This document shows positions 24,501 through 35,310 of a stretch of 64,000 nt of DNA, piece after piece; the stretch's first letter is position 1, and each line of letters opens with the position of its first letter. The stretch covers positions 1,949,001-2,013,000 of the forward strand of contig JABAKD010000025.1 in assembly GCA_012845835.1 (NCBI GenBank). The letters are read 5' to 3'. A program made the position numbers and the translations under genes. Source of the DNA: Undaria pinnatifida (taxonomy: Eukaryota > Sar > Phaeophyceae > Laminariales > Alariaceae). Below the pieces are notes generated by a model that searched no databases, was not told where the DNA came from, and saw nothing but the letters and a program-made list of their open reading frames with translations.

Positions 24501-27500
24501 TGTTGCTGCAGTTGCTCAAGTTGATGCTGGTGCAGTTGTTCAAGCTCTTGCTGCTGCTGTTGTTCAAGCTCTTGCTGCTGCTGTTGTTCAAGCCCTTGAA
24601 GCTGCTGTTGATACTCGTCGACTTGGCGCTGCGCCCAAGTGGAGCGCACGGTCTGCACGCAAGCAAAATCATGCGCGTATCATGAAGGTGAAACGGTATT
24701 CATCAATGAGTACTTCACACAATATAATATCGTGGGTGCCTCGATTTCAGACCACCCAAGATAAGATAAGACCATTCGGGACTTAAGAGCGGCGAAATCG
24801 GCATGTCCCACCATACGAAAATCCGTAAATTGCCCACTACACACAAGATGTATGTGTAGTTAAGAGCGGCTACTTGTGGTTGTCACAGGGCGCTCTTGAA
24901 CCAAGTCACCCACCGTAAAATAACAAAATGCACAACACTGCGCATAGTGATATATAGTGATATACTGCCGGCAAGGCAAGAGGCATCAAACCAGTACCAG
25001 GTATAAACCAGTACCAGGTATGAACCAGTATACTGGCAGTGACAACTAACGCCCGAAAGACATTGAAAGCGTTAAATGCCACTGCTTTACATATGATACA
25101 TACCGGCACCCAGGGGAGCACGTTTTGTTTTTTCTCGAACGACACACTCCTCTTTTCGAGCGCCCAGACGGGGGGAGGTGGAGGGGGGTATCCTACAAGT
25201 AAGAAGAAACAACCCGTCAAATATACATATATATATTAGGTGTCGTGAAAACAAAACTCTCTATTTATATATTATAAAAATTAAAATACACTCCAGCTGT
25301 TTATATATATATATCATTTTCTAGGTTCGTACAGAAACCCCAACCATTGATTTGTTTTTTGTTGCGGCCTTTGTACGAGAGCGGCGACTGGGATTGCGAT
25401 CCGTGTGCTCCCCTGCGGTACCTGGTACAGTCGACCCCGCTTTAAAGACGCACATGTTTTTTTTTTTCAGGGCGTCTTTAACCCGGGGAATCGTCTTTAA
25501 CTTTCCGGGGACAATAACTCCCCTTCCCCGGGGTCAACGGAGACGTAACCTACGTCAAACGACGCGCCATTTCAGCAGGAATACTGGCATGACAGGCAAA
25601 CGCCGAAAAAGAATCACCACGCCGTTGTAGGTATGTAGAATTCAAGTTTTCGCGGACATCACCTCCACCCGCGCCAACCTGAGAAACTACAACCTTGGCG
25701 CTGCACATAGACTACTTGCGTGTGTGGACTGCGCGTGCTTTGCGTTCGTATTTACAAACAAGGGAACCTGTATTCGAGTACATTTAGTCTCTCGTCGACC
25801 CACTTGAAAATCACTCCTCTGAAGCCTACGCTTGATGTAGTCACCACATGAAAAATATGCGTACTGCCGTTTCAACGTCACGTACCAACCAGAGAGCCAC
25901 CTGCGCCCGAAACCACACAGCTCGAGTACAGGGGAAAAATAACACCATGAAGCACGAAACACGCACAACGCTGAAACAAAGAGAGCTCACTCCACTGCAG
26001 TTTTAAAAACCGAATCCACACAGAGCATGGGTCGCCCGCAAGGGCACTCATGAATCGATGACACAAGCATAGACTTTGTCGTGCACGTTGGTTCACCACA
26101 CGGCCTCAAGCCGGCGGCAGACGACCCGCCAGTAGACGGGAGGAATCTCTCCATACCCACAGGTAGCAGCGTCGAAAGCAGCAGACCGCTGTCTGAGCAG
26201 CTTCGCGAGATGAATTTTGGGGGGGCCGTGGAATGGAATTGGAGAAAAAACGACACCCCCCCTACTGTATGTCCTATCTGCGGGCCACCATGGTTCTGTA
26301 AAAAATGTTGTCTTTATAGCGGGGAGTTGACCTAAGCCGAGCGTCTTTAAAGCGGGGACGACTGTAGTAGATCTATCAACCCTTTTTGCCCATGCATGGC
26401 GGTACAACAAATAACAAATGCGGCCAATGTAATCGCTATGAGTGCGCAACATACGATAGTTAATGCTACGCGGCGTGTCGCGCAACTCATTGCGTCGGAG
26501 TCCCGCATTCAAGACACCACCTCGTAAGCTAGCAGCCGGTGTACCTTCGCGTGGCTGATCCTGCAATCGTCATTTTTCTTCACCAATATATTTTCGTTCT
26601 GAAGCACGAAATGGGGAAATGGGATTTTAATGGGTTAATATTGGTCGTTTACCTGCTTGACACGCTCGTACTCCTTTCGCCTGTTCGCCTCCTGAGCCTC
26701 AGCAGCCCTAGTGGTCAGCCGACAAAAGCACAAACACACAACACCACATACTTTGTATCAGCATGTAGGCGTCGCATGCATCACCACGGTCAGACCCCAG
26801 CACAAACACACAACACCACATACTTCGTAGCAGCATGCAGGCATCGCATGCATACCACATCAATCAACACAATACATTGTCCTGTTTTGAGTCGAGATTG
26901 TAACGTTTCGTGGAGTTAAGCAAGATGCGATGGCGTTTTTATCGCGGGCAGATCTGCAAGTGACCCCTCTGTTATCTGATGGAAAGCCACAGGCAAGAAT
27001 AATCAATCCATTCATTGTATGGTACGGTATTAACCCACTTCGAGTACCGATCTAGACTGCTGCCCTTCGAGCCTTCTTCCGGGTTTCCTCGTGTATGGAG
27101 GCGAAGTGATACGATAACAAGAGAAGGCAAAAACAAGCAATTCATCAAAATGATACGATCTACGGTATCAATCTAATAGACGTCCTTCCTATAGGTGCGA
27201 AGCAAAAAGGACGCGAGACGACAACAACAGCAGACAAAAACAAGCAATCAATCAATGGAATGGTCTACCGGTATTAATCTAGACCACCAACCTGCGAGCC
27301 CTTTCGAGCTTCCTCTTTATGGGAACCTCTTCCTCCTGCTTGCGACGCTCAGCCTCCATCCTGAGAACGCGAGGAACACGGCGAAGCCACACGTGCACCG
27401 CGACAAGTCGACGGGTGGTTGCTACAAGAAGTACCAGTGACGAACGCCTCCGCCCAACGTTTTGTGTACGATAGGGTGTGCGCGTAACATCAAATTTGAC

Positions 27501-28110
27501 TGTAGGGTACTTTGCGGCTTGTATGGAGGTTTCGTCGTGACCTTGGCATCTGTATCTCTACGCTACACGAGAAGGGGTGCATCGTCACCAGTCTGTGAAC
27601 GAAAGTGTAAACGCCACCGCAGTAAGCCCCCACCCCCCCCCCCGCCCCTTCCCCTTCCCCCCTCCCTCAACTACCCCCTTCCCTCCCCTCTTCCCTCTTC
27701 AACCTATAGGACAGCGCCACCATCGTTTTGTCCACAGTCTACATATGTATGAAAGAGTAACAACCTTGAATCCGCTGCCCTTCATGCTCCTGACATGTAA
27801 GAAAAACAACAGTGGGCGTCCTCCCGACCCCTCGATCCCTTACTCCTTTGTCTTGACGCTCCCCGTGCCCCTACACCCCCCCCTCCCTCCCTGCCTGCCG
27901 CTCCCTGCCCCCCTCCCTCGTTCTTCCGTCCTCCCGCCCCCTCGCCTTCCATCCCCAAGCGATAGTCAATATCACGAACCTGGCTTTCTCCTGTTGCTCG
28001 TACCGCTTCGCCCGCACGCTGCACATGCGAACAGCGCGCAGCTCCCTATCGTCCTTCGGCGCTGCCTTCGAGGCCTTGGCCCCTTCCCGTCCTCCTCCCG
28101 CGGTCGACAT
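19244..28110 (-). CDS. Coiled-coil/UIM/PUB-domain protein (putative ubiquitin-p97 adaptor), 7 exons, 601 aa
   Basis: Exons on the - strand are 28110-27980, 27360-27292, 26707-26653, 24652-23784, 21615-21326, 20892-20765 and 19507-19244. All introns are GT-AG and every junction keeps phase. Residues 1-150 are charged and helical with polyQ (KRYEQQEKA, MEAERRKQEEEV, RRKEYERVKQ). EEQQIQTALRNSMAD (about 141-156) fits the ubiquitin-interacting motif. A Gly-rich linker leads to LCRKLLTLVRNVLRG, KVRDNNPAFYRSVGR and RLMRLAGF (about 325-390), which fits a PUB domain, the fold that binds the p97/VCP tail. QQDKEFQDALKADMESK (about 513-529) resembles the motif before UBX domains in FAF1-type proteins, but no UBX domain follows. 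Domain calls are by eye. An unseen extra exon or alternative splicing cannot be excluded. Confidence 0.8.
19730..20764 (-). repeat. Degenerate tandem repeats filling the last intron of the PUB gene
   Basis: On the - strand the intron starts GTGGACGTTCTTATTCGATC, CGGTTGTCC-like, CGTTACTTT, CCGTCCCGTTTTATTCCTT. Diverged versions recur near 20620, 20350, 19900 and 19760 (for example TCGGTCGCGGTTGTCC, CACCGTCCCACTTTTACTCC). The first copy overlaps the exon 6 donor. Confidence 0.6.
20470..20491. other. Perfect 9-bp stem-loop
   Basis: CCTTGACGG, loop GCAG, CCGTCAAGG, inside the last intron of the PUB gene. A diverged repeat of the stem (CCTTGACGGG...CCGTCAA) follows at about 20538-20563. Confidence 0.7.
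21623..22010 (-). mobile_element. LINE 3' end with a 20-nt poly-C tail, at an exon border
   Basis: Two tandem diverged copies of the terminal LINE segment (GATAGATGG.GGCC.CAGACGGC, GGAACGGTGCT.CAT) correspond to 5330-5530 of the LINE at 4600-5556. The second copy ends AAGCAACAAATAAGTA followed by 20 C (21642-21623). The acceptor GGTGCAG of exon 5 of the PUB gene follows directly. Confidence 0.7.
22119..22375 (-). mobile_element. Short retroposon family C, minus orientation
   Basis: The reverse complement matches 13427-13678, with the poly-C end at 22133-22124. It lies in intron 4 of the PUB gene. Confidence 0.7.
22812..23165 (+). repeat. 48-bp minisatellite, about 7 units
   Basis: The unit starts TTGAAACCGACGAACG, then CATA, then an A-rich stretch ending AAAATAGT. 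The spacing is about 48 bp, with one longer unit at 23030-23095. The open frame with period 16 residues is a by-product. It lies in intron 4 of the PUB gene. Confidence 0.85.
24995..25020. repeat. Double copy of the TACCAGGTA motif
   Basis: ACCAGTACCAGGTAT occurs twice 17 bp apart. It is the densest spot of a motif seen 19 times in the window. Confidence 0.8.
25428..26364. mobile_element. 937-bp pogo/Tc1-mariner-like element, non-autonomous
   Basis: The terminal inverted repeats are about 24 bp with one mismatch (CAGTCG[A/T]CCCCGCTTTAA and so on), and both ends abut the dinucleotide TA, the usual target of this superfamily. Sub-terminal GTCTTTAA...GGGGA repeats are present at both ends. I find no DDD/DDE transposase; the small frames inside are not recognisable. 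It sits in intron 3 of the PUB gene, right after a TACCTGGTA motif. Confidence 0.8.
26729..26862 (+). repeat. About 70-bp tandem duplication
   Basis: ACAAACACACAACACCACATACTT.GTA.CAGCATG and the next 25 bases occur twice, just upstream of exon 3 of the PUB gene (in intron 2). Confidence 0.85.
27040..27240 (-). pseudogene. Decayed duplicates of exon 2 of the PUB gene
   Basis: On the - strand, AGAAGGCTCGAAGGGCAGCAGTCTAGAT and the TTAATACCGTACCAT, GGATTGATT string that follows (about 27095-27000) resemble the end of exon 2 and its downstream intron (27330-27245). A further piece at about 27240-27130 repeats GATTGATACCGTAGA and GAATTGCTTGTTTTTG. No intact splice pair is left. Confidence 0.5.
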
Positions 28111-28259
28111 CGCCCTTGCCGGGACCGTGTACCTCTTGCCCCTGCAACGATATAGAACAGCGAAAACAACAGGGAAAAAAACAATGGCGCATAGAGGGCG
28201 CGGTATCGTATCTTCGCGTGGCAGCCTTTTAGTTGTTTCATACGAGTAGTCAAAGACTT

Positions 28260-28560
28260 TCTGGGCATGCCGTGGTCACAGGTGGTGTCTTCCCTTCGCC
28301 CCGCCGGTACGGTCCTTGTTAATTGTGTGGCGCTTATATATCTATATATCTATATTTATACACATTTTTACCTCTCAGCTCAACTCGTGCGAGGTTTTAC
28401 CCTCAACAACCTTCTGGACAAGTCGTGGTTCCCCCCCCCCATCTACAGGCCTTCGCTTTTATCGCGCATAGGGTATGTAGCATAGCATTACCACTATTCG
28501 TCGAATTTGGTCCAATTTTGCAAAACTCACGCTCTCGCGCTTTCCGTTGTTATTACCACA
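28260..28560 (-). repeat. Fragments of the tRNA-derived SINE body
   Basis: CCGTGGTCACAGGTGGTGTC (28272) and, after a second start at about 28421, TCGTGGTTCCC, ATCGCGCATAGGGT and CACGCTCTCGCGCTTTCC match the reverse complement of the SINE at 34430-34745 in two pieces. Confidence 0.55.
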
Positions 28561-28774
28561 GCGAATTTTCAATGGGCATGACGGGCACTGAAAACAAACG
28601 CTGTGAGTCGGCAACACTATTTTATACAATTATTCGAACGACGCCCGCCGCGAGTTTGACGAATGTAAGGGTCGATACTCATCTTTGCAAGCGGCGCACA
28701 ACATCGATCGCCCGTTTTTGGTAGGTTTCATGAGCCAGACGCCAATATATAAGATGACATGGTGTTCCATTTCC

Positions 28775-28984
28775 CAGGGATCTTCACGGGTCAGGTCAGT
28801 TCTCGCGGGCCGGGTCGGGTCAGGGTAGTCCGGCCCGACCTGACCCAAGCCGTGAGACTTCCAAAGCCTTCTGGCCCAAAACCGGACCGTCCCGTGAGGC
28901 CTCTCGACCCGACTCGACCCCTCGAGAGTCTAGAAATCTAATGACCCGGCCCGCGGGTCGGCTCATGACCCGTGAAAATCCCTG
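28775..28984. mobile_element. 210-bp hAT-like MITE
   Basis: The 19-bp terminal inverted repeats CAGGGATYTTCACGGGTCA have one mismatch. The interior is built of GGGTCGGG/CCCGACC motifs, itself partly palindromic. CAGGG ends are typical of hAT elements. I could not see a clear 8-bp target duplication. Confidence 0.7.
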
Positions 28985-29239
28985 ACATTATATACTATGT
29001 ATGACGTACGTAAGTAACCGTTCGTGGAGTCATCGTGTCGCGGTAACATCGCACAGATATTGTCCGTACGTGGAGTCATCGTGTCGCGGCTCCTCGATTC
29101 GTACTATTAATACTACTACGAGCAGACGTGACCGGCGGGAGTCTGACAGAATGGTCACTGGTGTCTTGGCGTTCACACTATGGCATGAAGAGTTTGTAGG
29201 AGTCGCCGTCCGTTGCACGGCTGAAGAGGTCCAGAAAAA

Positions 29240-29790
29240 CATTAATGTTGGCTACTACGTTGTCGTTGGCGAGGGCGAAGATACTTCGAGTGCGTTTGGC
29301 ATGGCTTCCAGCCGTACTGGTATATCTCCTTGCTTCCTCTTCTTGTCTTGTCTTTTCTTTCCTTTCCTTTCCTTTTTCGCTTTCTTTTCCTTCCTTTCCT
29401 TTCCTTTCCTTGCTCTTCTTTTCTTTGTTCCTTTTTTCCAATTGACATGCGTCTGCCGTGCCTATGCGTAGTGAAAGGTAATACGTGCAATATATACGTG
29501 GTAGTCTTTCTTGGGTGGCAAGCGGTATAGTCGGTTTTTCCAGGCGCGCGTAGTGAGACGTATGCACCAATATGGACCTGCAAGTCGCAGGCTGACTCCT
29601 TATTTCATTTTTTATATATTTCTGGCGCAGGCATGAATCGCGTCGGCTGTGATATATGCGTGTACTACTTCTTTGGTTTGTTTGCGTTTTTTCCCTGGGG
29701 TATTCCTCAGCTCCAGAGTGACTGGAGCCTGTCCTGTGACCACGGACTTGATTATGCGAGTTAATGTGACAACAACAACAAAAAACCTAT
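29240..29790 (+). repeat. Dispersed element family D, about 550 bp, with A-rich 3' end
   Basis: It starts with a long pyrimidine tract (about 29330-29440) and continues through TGACATGCGTCTGCCGTGCC, ATACGTGGTAGTCTTTCTTG and GGAGCCTGTCCTGTGACCAC to ACAACAACAACAAAAA. The reverse complement occurs at 39520-39800 and 40207-40490. Confidence 0.7.
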
Positions 29791-30394
29791 TGACGGGATT
29801 GCAACATGTAGGCATTTAGTGGGGCTTTTGCGGATAATAGGCGGTGGAGTTACTTGTTTTTTTTTTTTCGGTTGGACTCTTTGTAAAAGTGCATTTTTTT
29901 TTTTTTTTTTTTTTTCGTTGTCACGTTTTTTTTCCAGCTTAACCCGCTGGAGCTTTCACACTTGACGGTCTTGTTTTTCTATAGTACTCACAACCTGTGT
30001 TCACAGGGTTTGCTATACTTTTCCCTTCCCCCCCCCCCGAACATGCCTTCAGCTACAGGTTGCGTGTTTGACTGTATTGATTTTGCAGAGGTTTAAGTCA
30101 CGTTATGTGAAGAGACAGGCAGGGCGACTGTTGCTTGTACTCGTCGCACGATGGTGGCCGTGACGGTGATTTGTGGAGCGTCGGGAGCATGGAGTGTGCG
30201 TGTCACTGGTTAAGGCGGTATTGATGCAGTCTCACGTCGGGCTTTACTGAAAGTGATACTTTTCCAAATGATCAACACTCAATAGGCGTGGCAATCCGTA
30301 TCAAAGAGACGCATTATTTGCGAATGGAACCAAACACGCACTTGTGGGTACGCCACGGAGTGCCACTCAATGAAAAGTAGGCCAAGCAGTTACA

Positions 30395-30915
30395 GTAGTC
30401 CAACCATTTGTTTGGACAGCGGGTTATCTCTTGATGTGGTTCGGAAGTGCATTGGGGGGGGGGCTTGGTCCTTGCGGCTGGAGGTGGCTTGGTTAGAGAT
30501 GAGAGCAGTCGGGCTTGGGGGGAGAATACGCGCAGTAGTTAAAAGCAGCCAATTTTCCGGACAGCAGGTTTTCGCTTGATTTTCCTTCGGATTTGCATGG
30601 GGGGGGGGAGGGGTTGGCGCCTGCGGTTGGAGGTGGAATGGTTAGCGGTGGGAACAGTCGTGTTTGGAGGGCGGGGGTGACGAGGGTTGAGCTACAGAAG
30701 GAGCGAGACGGCAGAGACTTTTCTCATTGCTACCGCCGATGGCAGTAACAGGCAGCAATACCGCGCAACCTTCTGTACGCTGAAACAAACGCGCAGCAGT
30801 GGCAAACCAGCCACATACTTGGACAACGGATTACCGTTGGATGCTTCTTCGGAAGCGCATGGGGAAGGGGGCTTGGCTCTGTCTGGCGGTGTGGCTCGAG
30901 GGGGTACGATCAGGA
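30395..30915 (+). repeat. Three diverged tandem copies of a roughly 115-bp block
   Basis: TTGGACA.CGG.TTA, TTCGGAAG.GCAT, a G-run, then GCTTGG and GGTGG recur at about 30395, 30545 and 30805. The third copy lies in an 87-residue frame (30687-30950) that I do not recognise. Confidence 0.5.
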
Positions 30916-31129
30916 TGACATGGGCGTACATATACTATTACTATTCATAGTTGTTGGTTGTTGGATTAATGGTTTCGCGCTCTTATTTTTCGCGGTCTGG
31001 CCTTTGATTTTTTTCACCATACCAGAACACCAGAGCATGATGCATCTATCTTGCGATCCACATACAACAACAAATTATGAAGCCTTAACACATTGTTTAC
31101 CACACCTGAAGATTGTGTTGCATACCACA

Positions 31130-32260
31130 TCTAACATCAAATCTTCAATAATATAATAATAAACAAGCCAGGCAGGTGATAACAAAGGGATGTCTTCTTG
31201 CTACAACCGTCAGATTTGTTCCCTTTAAGGATTTCGTATAGTTTCCGCGCATATATCCGCGCATATATTGAAGTGTCCCCCCCCCCCCCCCCCTCGATCC
31301 CTCGTGTTCAAACGCCCCACCCAAAAACAAAATCTGCCAGAGTAGTAAACACTACCAGTCGGCTGATATCACCTCATTCATTATCTTTCTGGTCATCTAA
31401 CATCAAATCTTCTAGAACAATAAACAATACCAGGCAGGTGATATAAAAGGATGTCTTCTTGCTACAACCGTCAGATTTGTCCTTCCGCGCACATGTTGAA
31501 GTGCCCCGCCCCCCCCCCCCCACCCCCCGATCCCTCTTGTTCAAACGCCCCACCTGAAATCCAATTCTGCCAGAGTAAGAAACACTACCAGCCCGATGAT
31601 ATCACCTCATCATCTTTCTAGCCATCCATGCCGTAGCTCCAATTCATCCCCCCCCCCCCCCCTCACCCCTTATTTTTTTTTTCCCCGCCCTTTTGTTCAA
31701 ACGCCCCACCTACAATCGAAATCGGCCAGAGTAATAAAACACTTCTACGCAATTGATATCACGTCATTATCTTTCTAGCCGGCCATGACATTGTTGTTTT
31801 CTTGTTTTCTCACATTAACTCTTGTTAAAAATCTAGAGTCCGTGGTCACACAAAGGCACAAAGGTGCTGGATCCCTAGGAAGATCCGAAAAACAAATGAA
31901 ATCGAAATGACGTACCTTTCATTCACCCCCCCCCCTCCCATGGCCCCCTCCTTCCCCACCACCCGCACGATCGCCTAGACCTAGCACCACGCGTATAGCA
32001 AGCCCCTACATATATGCGTAATACGCGCGATCGGAGTAACATACACAAGCTTGCAAATATGAGTTTCGACCAAATCTTCGATCTCACAGCTGGAGCGCAT
32101 TTTTATATTATATGTGAGTTAAACCTCTTGAAATCCTTCCCCCCCCCCCGCATTTTTCTTTTTCCCCCCCTTTCGCTCAAACGCCCCACCTAACATCGAA
32201 ATCTGCCAGAGTAATAAACACTTCCACGCACTTGATATCACCTCATTATCTTTCTAGAGC
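31130..32260 (+). repeat. Repeated units with poly-C tracts
   Basis: Units near 31170-31330, 31440-31610, 31620-31760 and 32150-32260 share TCTTCTTGCTACAACCGTCAG or TTCAAACGCCCCACC, AATCTGCCAGAGTAATAAACAC and GATATCACCTCATTATC around C-runs of 10-16. Similar units are at 55160-55250. Confidence 0.7.
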
Positions 32261-32589
32261 CATACATGCCGCTGCTGCAATCCCCCCACCCCCCCTCCCG
32301 CCCCCAACACCCCCTCCTTCCCCACCACCCGCACCATCGCCTAGACCTAGCACCACGCGAATAGCAAACCCCTACATCTATGCGACCTGATGTTTAAAAA
32401 ACCTCTCGCCCCCCCCCCCCCTACCCCCTCAAACTCTCCGCCCTCTCCTCACTGGTTGTACGATTTACAGGATAGGGTGTATAGGTTCCACGCATAGATC
32501 GAGCTGCCCCCCCCCCCCCCCCCCTCGCCCCCTCTTGATCAAACCTAGGCCCCCACGTCCCTAAACACTCCGCCCTCCCCTCACCGGTG

Positions 32590-33440
32590 ATTCGACTTAC
32601 AGGATTCACTTGATACACTGATGCCTTTCCTTCCACAGCTGTCAGATTTTGTCCCCCTCAAAAACGGGTTTTATAGTTTCCGCGCACAGACTGACTAACA
32701 TCACCCTGTTGACCCTGACAGCTACACTGCTGTAGTTGCAAGGGGAGTCGCCGACCTATACCGTTAATGAGGGCACACAACCCGTAATACGCGCGATCGG
32801 AGTATCACACACAGCGAGCTTGCAAAGATGAGTTTCGGCAAAATCTTCGATCTCACAGCTGGAGTGTTTTTTTTTATTTTTATATTATGTTGTGCTGTTT
32901 ACACGAACGCTGCACATTGTCGGAGGGCAAATTAACAGTAATAATATAATATTTAATAGCAACTGAAAAAACAAACCTGGTTTGCAATGTCAAGGAGGCT
33001 TTACCACTTAAGAAAACGGTGTAAGCGGTATTCGGTCAACCGGCAGGAAAAAACCTTCAACTCGTTTTTTGGTTTTGAGAATAGCGCCTTCTATCCGATG
33101 CTCGGTTTTCTGAAAATGCCATTCGGTACCAATCTCTATTCGTAACTCACGGCCGCATCCATTATATAAAAATAAAAAACACTCCAGCTGTGACACTCCA
33201 GCTGTGAGATCGAAAATCTTCGAAACTCATCTTTGCAAGCTGTGTGTGATACTCCGATCGCGCGTATTACGGGTTGTGTGTCCTCATTAAGAATATAGGT
33301 CGGCGACTCCCCTTGCAACTACAGTTAGTGTAGCTATCAGGGTCAACAGGGCGATGTTATGCAGTCTGTGCGCGGAAACTATAAAACCCGTTTCTGAGGG
33401 GGACAAAATCTGACAGCCGTGGTAGGAAATGCATCAGGTT
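32590..33440. repeat. Inverted pair of family E repeats
   Basis: A copy at 32590-32935 (+) and one at about 33180-33440 (-) share GTCAGATTTTGTCCCCCTC, GTTTCCGCGCACAGACTG, CACCCTGTTGACCCTGA, GCAAGGGGAGTCGCCGACC and CGCGCGATCGGAGTATCACA, so the region could fold back. Other copies are at 34990-35310, 41390-41520, 55420-55715 and, in part, 32040-32110. Confidence 0.75.
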
Positions 33441-33778
33441 ATCAAGTGAATCCTATTTGCATTATCGATGTTAGAAACAATTACTGAACATCACGCATTG
33501 TGTCTGATTGGTTGAGGCATGCCTTTCGGCCGACTGATTATTGTTGGGAAAACGCCCACGAAACACGCGGCCAAGCCTCGGGACGGCCCCTGCCGACCTC
33601 GAGCCCTCCAAAGGGTTGGGGGCAGGGTTAGGGTTAGCGTCGTTAGTGTTGGGGGTATTGTTGGGATCGTGTTGGGTCTGGGCCAACGTGCAAGGTAGAA
33701 CTTGACTGAAAGGGCGAGCAGTCATGTTTTTCACGCCAACAGTGCAAATAAGAGTTGTCTTCACTGACATTTAACTTT

Positions 33779-33965
33779 TTTTTTCTACTTTTTTTCATCC
33801 TCCGGCGGATGGGGAAAAATAAAGCTTTAGCTCACCACACTTCCACGTATTTTCATACGCGTCGTGTGTCGATTTAACTCAGTTGCTTTCGCAGCCCAAC
33901 GCTAGCTGGCGCACCCTTCGGGTCCCATTGTAGGTATAGCGTAAGCTCTCCCTATCAGTGGTCTA
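33779..33965 (-). repeat. A-tailed retroposon family A
   Basis: Near-identical to 38428-38640 and, inverted, to 36868-37078. The T-run at 33779-33795 is its tail. Confidence 0.8.
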
Positions 33966-34430
33966 ACGTACGATATGTGCCCCTAGGACCATTGGGTGAC
34001 CACGGACTCTGTAGATTTTTGACAAGGAAGAGTTAATGTGAGACAATAACATCATACCTGGTAAATGCTGTATGTATTTACGGCAGTTTTTCTAGAAACA
34101 CATGTGTACAGCATACATGCGCCGGCGGTGTTGGAAAGTTTCTTGTTTGTCGGTCCTTGCACGCGTATCGTATGACTTCAACGCCCAGATGAACGAACAA
34201 CTCAAGAGTTGTCTTTACTGACGGCTAACGCACGATGTGCCCCCAGCACCATTGTGTGGCCACGGACTATGGATTTTTGACAAGGAAGAGTTAATGTGAA
34301 ACAACATCATACCTCTGGTAAATCATAGAGGTATTACGGCAGTTTTTCTAGAAACACGTGCATATACAGCATACATACGTACGGCGGTCGTGGATAGTTT
34401 CTTGGTCTGGCCTTGCACGCGTACATCGTC
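33957..34430 (+). repeat. Tandem duplication of a roughly 225-bp block
   Basis: CTAACG.ACGATGTGCCCC, TTTTTGACAAGGAAGAGTTA, ATCATACC..GGTAAAT and CGGCAGTTTTTCTAGAAAC occur in order at 33963-34185 and again at 34224-34430. The second copy has TACCTCTGGTA in place of TACCTGGTA. Confidence 0.8.
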
Positions 34431-34745
34431 GGTCGCCCCGGTGGCGTATCAGGTTATCCTCGAGCCTGGTATAGGTCAGTTTCGTGAGTTCGATCCCCGC
34501 CGAGTGCATACTCGTATAGATTCGTTGGGACTTTTTCTTGTGGACAAATTGACTTGCGGAAAGCGCGAGAGCGTGAGTTAGCACCACTCGATGAACAATC
34601 GACGAGCAGTGGGATTGCTGAACCCTATGCGCGACAAATATTGAAGGCAAGAACCGGGGAGGAGAAAGGATGACACCTGTGACCACGGCTTATCCAGAAG
34701 CTGGAAAGTGAAAGTGTGCAAAAAAAAGAAAAAAAAAGAAAAAAT
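34430..34745 (+). mobile_element. tRNA-derived SINE, near full length
   Basis: The head has a pol III A box (TGGCGTATCAGG, 34442-34453) and B box (GAGTTCGATCC, 34486-34496) at tRNA-like spacing. A body of about 210 bp and an A-rich tail (34719-34745) follow. Body fragments are at 1904-2060, 28260-28560 and 52131-52225 (all -). Confidence 0.75.
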
Positions 34746-34829
34746 CGTAAGACTGAACAACCAGATGAACGAACAACTCGTTGGATGTTATCACCATCTT
34801 TATACGTCATCTATCTATGCGACCTAAAG

Positions 34830-34859
<30 letters not shown>
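34830..34859 (+). repeat. 30-nt poly-C tract
   Basis: 30 consecutive C, the longest homopolymer in the window; it belongs to a family of poly-C-bearing units. Confidence 0.95.
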
Positions 34860-34860
<1 letters not shown>

Positions 34861-34989
34861 CCACATTCCCCCCCCCTCCCCCACAAGAAGGATAGTTAGT
34901 TTCCACGCACAAATTGAGCTGCCCCACCTGTCCCTCCCCCCCTCCCGCCCCCCTTTTGATCAAAATCAGCCCCCCACGTCCTTAAAAAC

Positions 34990-35310
34990 TCCGCCCTCCC
35001 CTCGCCGGTTATTCGACTTACAGGATTCACTTGATAAACTGATGCATGTCCTTCCACAGCAGTCAGATTTTATCCCCCTCAGAAAAGGGTTTTATAGTTT
35101 CCGCGCTCAGACTGCCTAACATCACCCTGTTGACCCTGATAGCTACACTGTAGTTGCAAGGGGAGTCGCCGATCTATGTCCTTAAATGAGGACACACAAC
35201 CCGTAATACGCGCGATCGGAGTATCACACACAGCTTGCAAAGATGAGTTTCGACAAAATATTCGATCTCCCAGCTGGAGCGTATTTTAATTTTTATAACA
35301 TATGCAAGGG
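34990..35310 (+). repeat. Family E repeat
   Basis: Same order of motifs as 32590-32935, ending GCAAAGATGAGTTTCGACAA and CAGCTGGAGCGTATTTT. Confidence 0.75.
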
